Positions 1 through 8,157 of a DNA stretch of 64,000 nt are shown here, piece by piece (positions within the stretch are counted from its first letter, which is position 1; each line of letters begins with the position of its first letter). The stretch covers positions 1-64,000 of the forward strand of contig NZ_CP015283.1 in the NCBI RefSeq assembly GCF_002094975.1, given 5' to 3'. A model generated the notes under the pieces. That model did not search any database and had not been told where the DNA came from. It saw only the letters and a program-made list of their open reading frames with translations. The position numbers were made by a program, and so were the translations under genes. The stretch comes from Streptococcus salivarius (GTDB taxonomy: Bacteria > Bacillota > Bacilli > Lactobacillales > Streptococcaceae).

Positions 1-8
1 AACGTTGT

Positions 9-935
9 TTACGCTTTGCCATTTAAAATAGCTTCAATAATTGCCATACGGACAAAGACTCCGTTTTGCATCTGAGCAACGATACGAGCCTTAGGTGCCT
101 CAACCAGACTATCAGCAATCTCCACATCACGATTAACCGGAGCAGGGTGCATGATAATCGCCTGATCAGCTAACTTGGCATAACGTTCTTCAGTCAAACC
201 ATAGAGAGCATGGTAGTCTTCTTTTGAAAATCCTTTGTCATCCCCATGACGCTCGTGCTGAACACGAAGCAACATGAGAACATCCAAGTCCTCAATGACG
301 TCGTCAATGGCCACATGCTGACCATAAACATCAAACTCATTCGAGTACCACTCTGCCGGACCAGCAAAATAAAGCTGAGCTCCCAAACGCTTGAGAATCT
401 GCATATTTGACTTAGCGACACGCGAATGCGTAATGTCACCTGCAATACAAATCTTAAGATTTTCAAAGGTTCCAAACTCTTCGTAAATGGTCATCAAGTC
501 AAGCAAACACTGACTTGGGTGTTGCCCTGAACCATCACCACCATTGACAATAGAGGTCTGAATAGTTCTACTATCAATCAACTGCTTGTAGTAATCGACT
601 TCCGAGTGGCGGACCACACAGATGTCCACGCCCAAAGCAGACATGGTTAAGATCGTATCATAGAGGGTCTCACCCTTGTTCACCGAGCTAGTTCCAGCAT
701 CGAACTCAATCACATCCAGGCCAAGTTTTTTCTCAGCTACCTCGAAGGACTTGTGTGTTCGTGTTGAATTTTCAAAAAAGAGATTGGCAGCGAAATACTG
801 TCGATCCAGCTGGAAATCAGCTCTGCCATTTTTAAAATCTCCACCTCGACGAATCAGGCCCAAGACCTCTTCATTCGTGAGGGTTTCCATTGTCACCAAA
901 TGTTTCAGTGACACTTTTCCATCTGCAATCGCCAT
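9..935 (-). CDS. pyrB: Aspartate carbamoyltransferase catalytic chain
   Basis: Condenses carbamoyl phosphate with L-aspartate to carbamoyl aspartate, the committed step of UMP synthesis, in the cytoplasm. The 308-residue product has the usual length and carries the carbamoyl-phosphate motif STRTHKSF at residues 57-64, the substrate-loop HPSQCLLD near 139, and HPAPVNRD near the C-terminus. The ATG start has a GGA-type ribosome site (AAAGGA). It follows pyrP by 24 bases, so it is the third gene of a pyrR-pyrP-pyrB operon that probably continues to carA and carB outside the window, as in related streptococci. Expression should follow the PyrR attenuator ahead of pyrR. Confidence 0.97.
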   Translation of the reverse strand: MAIADGKVSLKHLVTMETLTNEEVLGLIRRGGDFKNGRADFQLDRQYFAANLFFENSTRTHKSFEVAEKKLGLDVIEFDAGTSSVNKGETLYDTILTMSALGVDICVVRHSEVDYYKQLIDSRTIQTSIVNGGDGSGQHPSQCLLDLMTIYEEFGTFENLKICIAGDITHSRVAKSNMQILKRLGAQLYFAGPAEWYSNEFDVYGQHVAIDDVIEDLDVLMLLRVQHERHGDDKGFSKEDYHALYGLTEERYAKLADQAIIMHPAPVNRDVEIADSLVEAPKARIVAQMQNGVFVRMAIIEAILNGKA

Positions 936-959
936 AGTTTTTCCTTTTAAATTGATTGA

Positions 960-2237
960 CTAATCTTTGCTACCTTTTTTAGGATCTGGCAAAATTTGGT
1001 AAAGCAAGATACCAAGAATGGTTGAACTTGCCACACCCGTAATTTGAAGACCACCAAGGTCAATCATCAAACCACCGATACCAGATACCAAGATAACACT
1101 AGCAATCAAGAGATTCTTTTTATTATCAAAATCAATCTTATGTTCAACTAAAATTTTCAAACCGCTAGCAGCGATAACCCCAAAGAGGGCAATAGATAAT
1201 CCGCCCAATACAGGAGTTGGAATAGAATGCAAGAGTGCTGATAGCTTACCAATAAAGCTCATCAAGACCGCAATCACTGCTGCGCCCGCAATAACGTAAA
1301 CTGAGTAGACCTTACTGAGGGCCATAACCCCAATATTTTCACCATAAGAAGTTACCGGAGGAGCTCCAAAGAACCCAGCGATAATCTGTGCCAAACCATC
1401 ACCAGTAAGGGTGTGGTCAAGTCCTGGATCTTTGAAGTAGTCACGCTCAGTCAAACTGTTTAGAACCATGACGTGACCAAAGTGTTCGGTCATCGTCACA
1501 AAGGCAATCGGAGCCATGGTCAAAATCGCACTTGGATAGAGCTTAAAGCTATAATCCACAAATGGAATATCAAAGTTTGGAACTTGAATCCAATGTGCCG
1601 CCGCTACCTCTGAGAAATTGATAAAACTATGTCCTGTCAGCAAACCAAGAACCGCTGAGAAAATATAGCCCACAATTAAACCAAGCAAAATTGGGATGAC
1701 ACCGACAATCTTCTTGCCATACATGTTAAAGAGGATAACCGCAAAGAGAGTGACCATCGAAATCAATAGAGCATAGATACTATAGCTTTTATTTAAAGTT
1801 GTCGCATCATTGACTGCATTGGCTGCAAGGTTCAAACCAATCACCATGATAATGGGACCAACCACGATTGGTGGAAGGACCTTATCAATCCAGTCTTTAC
1901 CCGCATACTTAACAATCAGAGCCACAAGCAAGTAAACCAAACCACCAGCCATGGCACCTTGAGCGACCGCTGCAATTCCATCAGTCTTCATAAGTGTCTG
2001 CATAGCCGCAATATAGGCAAAGCTAGACCCCATGTAAGCTGGAATTTTGTACTTGGTCACCGTCAAGTGAGCCAAAGTTCCCAAACCAGATGAGAAAAGA
2101 GCAATAGCGGGATCAATCCCAACCAAAATCGGCACAAGCACCGTCGCACCAAACATGGCAAACAAGTGCTGGAATGACAAACCAACCAATAAACCAGGTT
2201 TTGGCATATCATTCACATCATATTTTACGTTATTCAC
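960..2237 (-). CDS. pyrP: Uracil permease (NCS2 family)
   Basis: Proton-coupled uracil uptake through the membrane. The 425-residue protein has the many hydrophobic segments of NCS2/UraA permeases, the start PKPGLLVGLSFQHLFAMFGA, and the substrate-region sequence around MTEHFGHVMVLN (about residues 250-261). The start is GTG at 2237 and is preceded by AAGGAG at a rather long spacing of about 12 bases. It lies between pyrR and pyrB, which fits a salvage transporter controlled together with de novo synthesis by pyrimidine level. Confidence 0.95.
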   Translation of the reverse strand: MNNVKYDVNDMPKPGLLVGLSFQHLFAMFGATVLVPILVGIDPAIALFSSGLGTLAHLTVTKYKIPAYMGSSFAYIAAMQTLMKTDGIAAVAQGAMAGGLVYLLVALIVKYAGKDWIDKVLPPIVVGPIIMVIGLNLAANAVNDATTLNKSYSIYALLISMVTLFAVILFNMYGKKIVGVIPILLGLIVGYIFSAVLGLLTGHSFINFSEVAAAHWIQVPNFDIPFVDYSFKLYPSAILTMAPIAFVTMTEHFGHVMVLNSLTERDYFKDPGLDHTLTGDGLAQIIAGFFGAPPVTSYGENIGVMALSKVYSVYVIAGAAVIAVLMSFIGKLSALLHSIPTPVLGGLSIALFGVIAASGLKILVEHKIDFDNKKNLLIASVILVSGIGGLMIDLGGLQITGVASSTILGILLYQILPDPKKGSKD

Positions 2238-2426
2238 GATATCAAAGGACTCCTTAAATTAAGATACAAAGGGACGCTTTGGCTTAGCCAAACATTTCTG
2301 TAGAAAAATAGGAAGTCGACACCGCACTCCCAAGAGTGCTAGGAGACTTATCTTTTTTCCTAAGAAATGAGTCCCGTGTTCAATTAACAAGATACAAAGG
2401 GCGTTTCACCCTATCTGTCAGCCAAC
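2238..2426 (-). promoter_or_regulatory. Structured pyrR-pyrP spacer, possible second attenuator
   Basis: The 189-base gap is rich in secondary structure on the minus strand. It holds a hairpin right after pyrR (GATAGGG...GCCC...TATC), a central hairpin GCACTC/GAGTGC inside an outer AAGTC/GACTT pairing (about 2308-2353), and the perfect inverted repeat TTTGGCTAAGCCAAA at about 2278-2292. The words CCCTTTGTATCTT occur twice, at both ends of the element. I do not see the PyrR loop consensus here, so its role in pyrP attenuation is only inferred from position. Confidence 0.5.
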
Positions 2427-2948
2427 TTAGCTTGGGTCAATAATGTTGACGCTATCTTTGCCATCAACTTCTGCGACCAAAACTTCAATTTCTTCTGACT
2501 CACTAGTTGGGATATTTTTACCAACATAGTCCGCACGGATTGGCAATTCACGGTGACCACGGTCAACCAAAACAGCCAAACCAACACGCGCTGGACGCCC
2601 ATGGCTAACGATATTATCAATAGCTGCACGAATCGTACGACCTGTGTAAAGCACATCATCCACAAGGATAACATCTGTACCATCAATTTCAATAGGGAAA
2701 ACAGATGTGTCTTGCTCAGCCTTAACATCATCACGGAAAGCCTTAGTGTCAAGCTCAATCAATGGCACATCAAGGTTTTCCAACTGTTTCAAGCGCTCTT
2801 GAATACGCTGTGCAATATAAACACCACGTGTCTTAATACCAGCCAAGACAATCTTGTCGAGATTTTTGTTACGTTCAATAATCTCATAAGTGATACGTGT
2901 AATGGCACGTTTCATGGTTACGTCATCGACGATCTCTTTTTTCTTCAT
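2427..2948 (-). CDS. pyrR: Bifunctional pyr operon attenuator / uracil phosphoribosyltransferase
   Basis: RNA-binding regulator that, with UMP bound, stabilises an anti-antiterminator in pyr leader RNA and so favours termination; many homologues also have uracil phosphoribosyltransferase activity. The 173-residue product has the type-I PRTase PRPP loop [13 protein letters not shown] at residues 93-105 and the usual PyrR length. It is the first gene of the operon and directly follows its own attenuator at about 2970-3077, which implies autoregulation. Confidence 0.97.
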   Translation of the reverse strand: MKKKEIVDDVTMKRAITRITYEIIERNKNLDKIVLAGIKTRGVYIAQRIQERLKQLENLDVPLIELDTKAFRDDVKAEQDTSVFPIEIDGTDVILVDDVLYTGRTIRAAIDNIVSHGRPARVGLAVLVDRGHRELPIRADYVGKNIPTSESEEIEVLVAEVDGKDSVNIIDPS

Positions 2949-2969
2949 AAAAAGAACCTTTCTAAATAC

Positions 2970-3077
2970 AAAAAAATCCCCTCGAAAACAAGGAGATACA
3001 CAAAAATATGAGTACAGTTCACCCGTACACTTCTCATGGCTCCTTGCCTGCCTCTCTGGACAGTGATTAAAGGACTT
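2970..3077 (-). promoter_or_regulatory. PyrR-responsive attenuator leader
   Basis: The leader RNA contains the PyrR-binding loop signature TCCAGAGAGGC (complement of about 3050-3060) followed by GCAAGGAGCC, the hallmark of PyrR anti-antiterminators. Close to pyrR it ends in a TCTCC...GGGGA hairpin followed by seven T residues (about 2970-2997), an intrinsic terminator. Together these form a standard pyrimidine attenuator ahead of the operon. Confidence 0.92.
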
Positions 3078-3091
3078 ATTTAATTAGGTAA

Positions 3092-3120
3092 ATTATAGCA
3101 AATTTCAGACTCTTTTACAA
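3092..3120 (-). promoter_or_regulatory. pyr operon promoter
   Basis: Reads TTGTAA, 17 bases, then TATAAT with a TGC extension directly upstream of the -10. It is placed just ahead of the PyrR leader. Confidence 0.8.
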
Positions 3121-3121
3121 G

Positions 3122-3160
3122 AAAAAAACGGACACCTCTACCAAGAAAGACTATCCGTTT
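3122..3160 (-). terminator. Terminator after rluD
   Basis: AAACGGA...TCCGTTT hairpin followed by a T run on the minus strand, ending the lspA-rluD unit just before the pyr promoter. Confidence 0.85.
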
Positions 3161-3168
3161 AATAACTG

Positions 3169-4059
3169 TTAAGCTTCTCTCAACTTCTCCAAGGTTTCCT
3201 TGAAAATAGCAGGGTCTTCCGCTGTAAATTCGACCAATTCTCCAGTCGTAGGATGCGTGAACCCAAGGGTCTTAGCATGTAGAAATTGTCCATGGCCCTT
3301 GAGGGTCTTGCGTGGCCCATAAAGAGGATCGCCCGCCACCGGGTGACCGATATAAGCCATGTGCACACGAATCTGGTGTGTGCGACCTGTTTCCAGCTGC
3401 AACTCTACCAAAGTATAGTTGCCAAAACGTTCAAGAACGGTAAATCGTGTTACTGCAGGTTTTCCTTTAGCTGTGACTGCCTGCTTCTTGCGGTCCTTGT
3501 CCGAACGCCCAATCGGAGCCTCAATCACGCCTCGATCGTTAGGCAAATTGCCATGCACGATAGCCACATACTTACGAAGGGACTTCTTATCCTTAAGCTC
3601 AGCCGCCAAAGCATTGTGGGCCTTATCATTCTTAGCAATCATAAGGAGACCAGACGTGTCCTTGTCAATACGGTGGACAATCCCTGGACGAACCACACCA
3701 TTAATAGACGAGAGGTCCTTGACATGATACATAAGGGCATTGACCAAGGTACCAGACGTGTGACCAGCTGATGGATGGACAACCATGCCTTGAGGCTTGT
3801 TGACCACTGCCACATCCGCATCTTCGTAGATAATATCCAAAGGAATATCTTCAGCCTTGTATTCCAAGACCTCTTCTTCTGGCAATTCATAGGTGATGAC
3901 ATCACCCTCTTTAACCGCATACTTGGCCTTTGCCGACTTACCATTAACCAAGACCGTTCCAGCCTTAATCGCTTCATTAGCCTGACTACGTGACAATTCT
4001 GTCAAATCTGCCAAAGCCTTGTCCAGACGGTTTCCCGCCTCTTTAATGATGACTTCCAT
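3169..4059 (-). CDS. rluD: RluD-family 23S rRNA pseudouridine synthase
   Basis: Isomerises uridines in 23S rRNA, probably in helix 69 as RluD does. The 296-residue protein has an N-terminal S4 RNA-binding domain (about residues 11-60) and the RluA/RluD catalytic motif HRIDKDTSG at 129-137 with catalytic Asp132. It overlaps the end of lspA by 17 bases, so the two are co-translated, an order common in Firmicutes. RluA-family members differ in target, so the exact site is inferred. Confidence 0.9.
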   Translation of the reverse strand: MEVIIKEAGNRLDKALADLTELSRSQANEAIKAGTVLVNGKSAKAKYAVKEGDVITYELPEEEVLEYKAEDIPLDIIYEDADVAVVNKPQGMVVHPSAGHTSGTLVNALMYHVKDLSSINGVVRPGIVHRIDKDTSGLLMIAKNDKAHNALAAELKDKKSLRKYVAIVHGNLPNDRGVIEAPIGRSDKDRKKQAVTAKGKPAVTRFTVLERFGNYTLVELQLETGRTHQIRVHMAYIGHPVAGDPLYGPRKTLKGHGQFLHAKTLGFTHPTTGELVEFTAEDPAIFKETLEKLREA

Positions 4060-4504
4060 TTTCCTCTTTCCATAAGATTAAAATCAAGAGCAGTACGCCC
4101 ACCGTTAGGTAGGAGTCTGCCACGTTAAATATTGCAAAATCAATAAAATCAAGCTGAACCATATCAACCACGTAACCCAAGTGCACACGGTCAATAAAGT
4201 TACCAATACCACCTGAGATAATCAAAACCAAAGATAGCACCAACCAAAGACTCTTCTGGTAATTTTTAACCAGATAAACCAGAGCCGCACCAATCACTAG
4301 AACCGTCAAAATCACAAAGAAATATTTCTGATCCTGTAAAATCGAAAAGGCAGCACCACGGTTCTGTAGATAGGTCAAGCTGAAAAGTCCAGGGATCGCC
4401 TTGATAACTTGGTTAAGGGCAATATTTGCCACAACCCAATGCTTGACCCACTGATCCAAACCAATCAGAGCTAGAATAGCCAAAGGAATCGCAACCTTAC
4501 GCAT
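4043..4504 (-). CDS. lspA: Lipoprotein signal peptidase II
   Basis: Membrane aspartyl protease that cleaves diacylglyceryl-prolipoproteins before the lipidated cysteine. The 153-residue product has four hydrophobic segments and the conserved blocks NRGAAFS (48-54), GGIGNFIDR (98-106), VVDM with Asp114 and FNVADS with Asp130, the latter two matching the catalytic pair. The ATG has a strong AGGAGG site. Lipoproteins it would process include the Ser-rich one at 24.8-25.6 kb. Confidence 0.96.
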   Translation of the reverse strand: MRKVAIPLAILALIGLDQWVKHWVVANIALNQVIKAIPGLFSLTYLQNRGAAFSILQDQKYFFVILTVLVIGAALVYLVKNYQKSLWLVLSLVLIISGGIGNFIDRVHLGYVVDMVQLDFIDFAIFNVADSYLTVGVLLLILILWKEENGSHH

Positions 4505-4512
4505 AAATCCTC

Positions 4513-5418
4513 CTATGGTTTATATGTATCAAAGTAGTCAAACATAACATTGACAAACTTGAGAGCACAAGACGACAAGTTAATACCCTTACGACGGACA
4601 TAAACCATCTTGTTATCCAAATTATCCTCAAGCGGAATCACCGTAATCCCATTCACACTTTGTGCATCCAAGAAGCCAGACCCCGTCGCATAAGCATCCG
4701 TACGTTCCAAGATACCGTTCAAAGTCGCACGGTCTGTCACGTTAAACATAAGAGACGAATCTGACGTATCCACAAAGTTCTCAGAATAGTAAAGGTACTC
4801 GTCCTTCTCCTGAGTGAAACGCACCGTAGGCAAGGCCGCCAAGTCCTCCATGACCAGACTTTCTTTTTTAGCCAGAGGATGCCCCTTACGGAGATAAATG
4901 TGCGTCTTAAACGGAATCAAATCAATAGCCTCAAGCCCAAGCTTGTCCATATTTTGCTGGATTCCCTTGCTATTTTGACGATTCAAATAGATAATCCCAA
5001 TCTCACTGTGTCCCTTGGCTACCTCATCCAAAATCTGAATGGTCGTAGACTCAAAGATACGGAAATCCTTGTAATCAGGGTAACGCTCTGAAAAAGTCGT
5101 AATCAAAGGTGGCAAAAAGTCATAGTGCTGGCTGGCAATCGAATACTGGTTACCCTTTTCAGAAGCATTGAGATAGCGATTTTCAAAACTATCAAAACTG
5201 CGTACCACCTCAAGCGCACGCTCATAAAAGGTCATACCCTGACTGGTCAAGACAGCCCCCGTCGTTGTACGGGTGAAAATTTGAAAATTCAGCTCCTGCT
5301 CCAAATCCTTGATAGCCACTGATAGGCTAGGCTGGCTCACAAAGAGCTTGCTGGCTGCCTCACGGAAGGTTCCGCTGTTGGCAATGGCTACGACATAACG
5401 TAGTTGTTGTATGTTCAT
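4513..5418 (-). CDS. cpsY: LysR-family regulator, CpsY/MtaR-like
   Basis: Transcription factor with an N-terminal winged helix-turn-helix ([18 protein letters not shown], residues 1-18, and the recognition region [13 protein letters not shown]) and a C-terminal co-inducer-binding domain. The sequence and its place beside lspA resemble streptococcal CpsY/MtaR, which controls methionine uptake and surface functions. I prefer the ATG at 5418 (AAAGAAG 8 bases upstream) to the GTG at 5427. It has its own promoter and does not share a transcript with the gene upstream. The regulon is inferred from homologues. Confidence 0.82.
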   Translation of the reverse strand: MNIQQLRYVVAIANSGTFREAASKLFVSQPSLSVAIKDLEQELNFQIFTRTTTGAVLTSQGMTFYERALEVVRSFDSFENRYLNASEKGNQYSIASQHYDFLPPLITTFSERYPDYKDFRIFESTTIQILDEVAKGHSEIGIIYLNRQNSKGIQQNMDKLGLEAIDLIPFKTHIYLRKGHPLAKKESLVMEDLAALPTVRFTQEKDEYLYYSENFVDTSDSSLMFNVTDRATLNGILERTDAYATGSGFLDAQSVNGITVIPLEDNLDNKMVYVRRKGINLSSCALKFVNVMFDYFDTYKP

Positions 5419-5454
5419 CTGTGACACTTCTTTCTTGAAAAATCAATCAATTCT

Positions 5455-5463
5455 ATTATACCA
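5455..5463 (-). promoter_or_regulatory. Extended -10 promoter of the LysR gene
   Basis: TGGTATAAT on the minus strand, 37 bases before the start codon; no good -35 is seen. Confidence 0.65.
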
Positions 5464-5488
5464 GATTTTATCCTCTTTTGTTGATACT

Positions 5489-5514
5489 AAAAAGCCCAGA
5501 CAACCCTGAGCTTG
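5489..5514 (-). terminator. Terminator of the 412-residue membrane protein gene
   Basis: AGCTCAG and CTGGGCT arms around a six-base loop, followed by five T residues. Confidence 0.9.
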
Positions 5515-5533
5515 AATTAATTAAAAAGTAGTC

Positions 5534-6772
5534 TTATTCGTCTGATTTGTCTGTCAAGAAGTACTCGTTTTCACGTTTGTCATAGTCAAAGGTCAAACGA
5601 ACAGCATCTACCTTACCACTTTCTGGATTATAATCACGGTAGCTAAGACTCACTGACTGAGTGAGATCGCCTTGTTCAGTTTGTGTCATTTCATGATAAG
5701 TGAAGCTAGCCTCTGGGTGTTTTTCAACCACCTCAGAAAGTCGTGTCCCCTTGAGCAAATCAGCTTGTGTACCTACAGACAACTTTTCATAGTCATCTTT
5801 TGTCCAGTTGCTATGATAGTCATCGACTTCTTTGACCTTATCATAGTCGAAGGTTGCTGAGGCAGATTTCAAAACATAGACATCGTCTTTTTTCTCGAAA
5901 GTCAAACGAACATAGTTGTTCCCATCTGTGTTTTCTTTTCTATAGGTAAGATCTAGCAAATCTGGTTTATCTTCCTCGTAAGCATCACTATACTCGGCAT
6001 CAGTCGCCTTACCGTGAGCATCCAAGACCTCATCCAATGTCAAAGTACCAACCTTCAACTCCTTAAACTGATCCTCAGTCCAGTCAAACTTATTATTCTC
6101 ATCGATATACAGATAAGCTCTATCGTGACCGTCACTTTGGAACTGTTCAGCGTGGTTCATGACATATTTCACCGCTTGATAACCTGCTCCAGCAAGCGAA
6201 GTCATAAAGAAGATGATTGACATGACTAGGGCAATAATAGATAGTGCCTTGCGTGTCGACTTCAGACTCAAAACCAAAGTCACAATAGCTAGAATGATAA
6301 GGAAGAAGGCAAGGAAAGTAAAGACAAAACCGATAGGAAGCGTCCAAGACAAAATGACAAATAGAATCCCCAAAACTAGGATAATGATTGGCAAAGCAAT
6401 ATTAACAAAAACATTGTTCTTGGTTACTTTTGGTTTGTAATAAGGGTTTTCCAAAGGTATCTGACTTGCCTTTGGAGCTTCTTTTTCTTGCTCTTTCTCC
6501 ATATTCAACTCAGGCATTAGCTTAGGAGCTTCCTCCTCTAATGCCACCTGAGCCTCGTCTGGTTGCGTATCTGCTACTGAGTCAGCTGACACCTCTTCAG
6601 TAGCTTCAGAGCTATCCACCTGCTGAGCCTCAACCTGCTCAGACACTTGGACACTTGGTTCCTCCGAAGCAATGACAAAGCTCTCTTTCTTAGCTTCCAT
6701 AAACTCCTCAGGACTTGGTTTACGTCCATTGACGTCCTCAAAGTGACGCACCCATTCTTCTCTAGTTGCCAT
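5534..6772 (-). CDS. Membrane protein with GRKPSP N-terminal box and paired C-terminal domains
   Basis: No named function. The 412 residues are built as follows: an N-terminal box (W7..F11..V..GRKPSP..F, residues 1-31); an acidic Glu/Gln-rich linker to about 105; two or three membrane segments at about 125-210; then two related extracellular modules of about 90 residues, each opening with a W-T-x-D-x-x-x-x-L-x-x-G motif (FDWTEDQFKELKVG and SNWTKDDYEKLSVG). The modules look like BamE/SmpA or BLIP-type folds, which is an inference. It is a clear paralogue of the protein at 8158-9519, lying 1.4 kb away in the same direction, so the pair probably arose by duplication. Confidence 0.8.
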   Translation of the reverse strand: MATREEWVRHFEDVNGRKPSPEEFMEAKKESFVIASEEPSVQVSEQVEAQQVDSSEATEEVSADSVADTQPDEAQVALEEEAPKLMPELNMEKEQEKEAPKASQIPLENPYYKPKVTKNNVFVNIALPIIILVLGILFVILSWTLPIGFVFTFLAFFLIILAIVTLVLSLKSTRKALSIIALVMSIIFFMTSLAGAGYQAVKYVMNHAEQFQSDGHDRAYLYIDENNKFDWTEDQFKELKVGTLTLDEVLDAHGKATDAEYSDAYEEDKPDLLDLTYRKENTDGNNYVRLTFEKKDDVYVLKSASATFDYDKVKEVDDYHSNWTKDDYEKLSVGTQADLLKGTRLSEVVEKHPEASFTYHEMTQTEQGDLTQSVSLSYRDYNPESGKVDAVRLTFDYDKRENEYFLTDKSDE

Positions 6773-6828
6773 AGCCGACTCCTTTATCTCTTTTTCTTTA
6801 TTTTATCATACTTTAATCTGGTCTTATG

Positions 6829-6834
6829 AAAATA
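6829..6834 (-). promoter_or_regulatory. Possible promoter region of the 412-residue gene
   Basis: A TATGAT-like hexamer lies in an AT-rich stretch about 45-60 bases before the start. No convincing -35 could be assigned, and the exact position is uncertain. Confidence 0.3.
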
Positions 6835-6921
6835 AGGTCGGATATAAGAGAGAATTTTTTGAGACTACCTTAGGTGCTTAAGCGACAAGCCATCTCATGA
6901 AAATAGACGAAAGAAGAAAAG

Positions 6922-6973
6922 AAACTGCACCTAAAAGTAAGATTTTTTCGATCACACTTTTTGGGGCAGTTCA
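6922..6973. repeat. IS3-like terminal inverted repeats back to back (MITE-like remnant)
   Basis: Minus strand TGAACTGCCCCAAAAAGT is followed after about 18 bases by ACTTTTAGGTGCAGTTTC, its near-perfect inverted partner. The TG-ACTGC-CCC-AAAAAGT pattern is like the termini of IS3-family (IS150-type) elements. There is no room for a transposase, so this is a solo-ends remnant or miniature element. On the minus strand the hairpin is followed by a pyrimidine-rich run and may also terminate the XRE transcript. Confidence 0.6.
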
Positions 6974-7018
6974 ATATTAGTAAGAGTAGTTTTTATATTT
7001 ATATGTATAGTTATGTAT

Positions 7019-7486
7019 CTAGTCCTTTTTAATCTCCAAACTAAGCTTATAAAAACTATAAAGGCTATAAGCAATTGCAATGATCCCCAAGAAACCAAAG
7101 TATACATTATCCTTTAAACTCTTCATATAAATCCCAATTATTATAAAGAGAAGGGTATTGATCAAAATGACTAATCTTTTATTTTCTATCTTGCCTATTT
7201 TAAGTACCAATAGTCTAATAATAAGTATCGATGGAGAGAATAAAACGGCAATTATTGTAAGTAAAAATTTTTTTCTGCTAATTAAATTAGCTTTAATGTC
7301 TTTTTGAGATTCTTTTTCAATATTCATCTCTTTAAATAATAGTTCCAGTGAAACATTATCAGGTTCACTTTTTCCTAATTCCCATTTAGAAATCGTCTGA
7401 CGAGTAACAAATACTTTATCTGCAAGTTCTTGCTGAGTCATACCTGTTTTAATTCTATATTCTTTAATCAACGTAGCAATGTCCAT
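7019..7486 (-). CDS. XRE-family DNA-binding membrane protein
   Basis: The 155-residue protein has an N-terminal HTH_3 domain (residues 1-62, with MTQQELADKVFVTRQTISKW as core) and then about four hydrophobic segments (residues 70-148). That makes it a membrane-tethered DNA-binding protein. The ATG has AGGGG 9 bases upstream. It follows the interrupted small membrane-protein gene by 21 bases and is likely co-transcribed with it. Its AT-rich coding (many AAA, ATT, TTA codons) differs from the core genes nearby. Such proteins often control a neighbouring membrane or peptide function; the target here is unknown. Confidence 0.8.
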   Translation of the reverse strand: MDIATLIKEYRIKTGMTQQELADKVFVTRQTISKWELGKSEPDNVSLELLFKEMNIEKESQKDIKANLISRKKFLLTIIAVLFSPSILIIRLLVLKIGKIENKRLVILINTLLFIIIGIYMKSLKDNVYFGFLGIIAIAYSLYSFYKLSLEIKKD

Positions 7487-7507
7487 TTTAATACCCCTAG
7501 CTTATTT

Positions 7508-7744
7508 CTATTCTTTGATAAAAGGCTCTGCTAACAAAATTGCTATTACTATTATATAGAGAGGATGTTTATAAATAAAGTAAGTAGCAACGAGTAATAG
7601 AAACAATAACATTCTCGTAACCCACGGATATCTGTTTGATAAACTGACCAATAAATTAACTAAAGGTTTCAGTATCAACCCCATTAATCCAAAAGTAAGC
7701 ACCTATATAAAATTAGTTTTGTTTTTCTTAATAAATTGTAACAT
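7508..7744 (-). pseudogene. Small membrane protein gene split by an in-frame TAG
   Basis: A strong GGAGG site precedes ATG at 7744, giving 13 codons (starting MLQFIKKNK) that stop at TAG (7703-7705). The next codon is GTG at 7702 in the same frame and opens a 64-codon hydrophobic reading frame with two to three membrane segments. Without the TAG this would be one 78-codon protein. Either the gene is broken, or the GTG is used by reinitiation on the adjacent stop. No ribosome site lies directly before the GTG. It sits ahead of the XRE membrane gene and behind the GCAACG array. No family was recognised. Confidence 0.6.
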
Positions 7745-7803
7745 TAAGAATACCTCCTCAGATTTGTTACTTTAAATTTATCAAGACCCATGACTAAAAG
7801 CAC

Positions 7804-7873
7804 GCAACGAATAGTAAAATATGCGCAACGTCCTTAGAAACTAGGATGCAACGCTCCAAGTCATTACGCAACG
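7804..7873. repeat. Four phased GCAACG repeats upstream of the small membrane gene
   Basis: GCAACG occurs at 7804, 7825, 7848 and 7868, with spacings of 21, 23 and 20 bases, so all copies face nearly the same side of the helix. The array is 60-130 bases upstream of the ATG at 7744. Helically phased direct repeats usually bind a dimeric activator; LytTR-type regulators use sites spaced about two turns apart. The cognate protein is not identified. Confidence 0.65.
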
Positions 7874-7937
7874 AGGAGAATAGTACCTCTTAAAAGTACG
7901 AAATGGTAGTACATTAGAACCTAAAGGCAGTAAAATT

Positions 7938-8102
7938 TTACAATACTACAAAAGACATGGCAATAGAGAAGAAATAAATAACAATTGAAGTGATAAACAA
8001 GCCAATAAATCGTTTCCAGCTCCCTTTTTGATTGAGCTTGTCTACAGTTTCCTTAGTGACAAGAGACTGGCTTTGCTCGAATGTATAATTTAAGAATTTC
8101 AA
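7938..8102 (-). CDS. Small single-pass membrane protein, 54 residues
   Basis: A TTG start at 8102 has AGAAGGAG seven bases upstream. The frame runs 54 codons to TAA: a polar N-terminal half (residues 1-31, including TFEQSQSLVTKETVDKL) and one membrane helix (about 33-53, rich in Ile, Phe and Val). It lies just after the terminator of the 453-residue membrane protein, so it needs read-through or its own promoter. No similarity was recognised. The ribosome site and amphipathic design support it, but the rare start leaves doubt. Confidence 0.55.
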   Translation of the reverse strand: MKFLNYTFEQSQSLVTKETVDKLNQKGSWKRFIGLFITSIVIYFFSIAMSFVVL

Positions 8103-8123
8103 TAGCTTTCTCCTTCTATCAAG

Positions 8124-8150
8124 AAAAAACAGGAAGGTTTCCCCTCCTGT
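8124..8150 (-). terminator. Terminator of the 453-residue membrane protein gene
   Basis: Minus strand ACAGGAGGG and CCTTCCTGT arms followed by six T residues. Confidence 0.92.
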
Positions 8151-8157
8151 CCCTTAA

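Noticed and set aside
194..475. Minus-strand open frame of 93 codons
   Set aside because: It overlaps pyrB in another frame, has no ribosome site and no protein-like composition.
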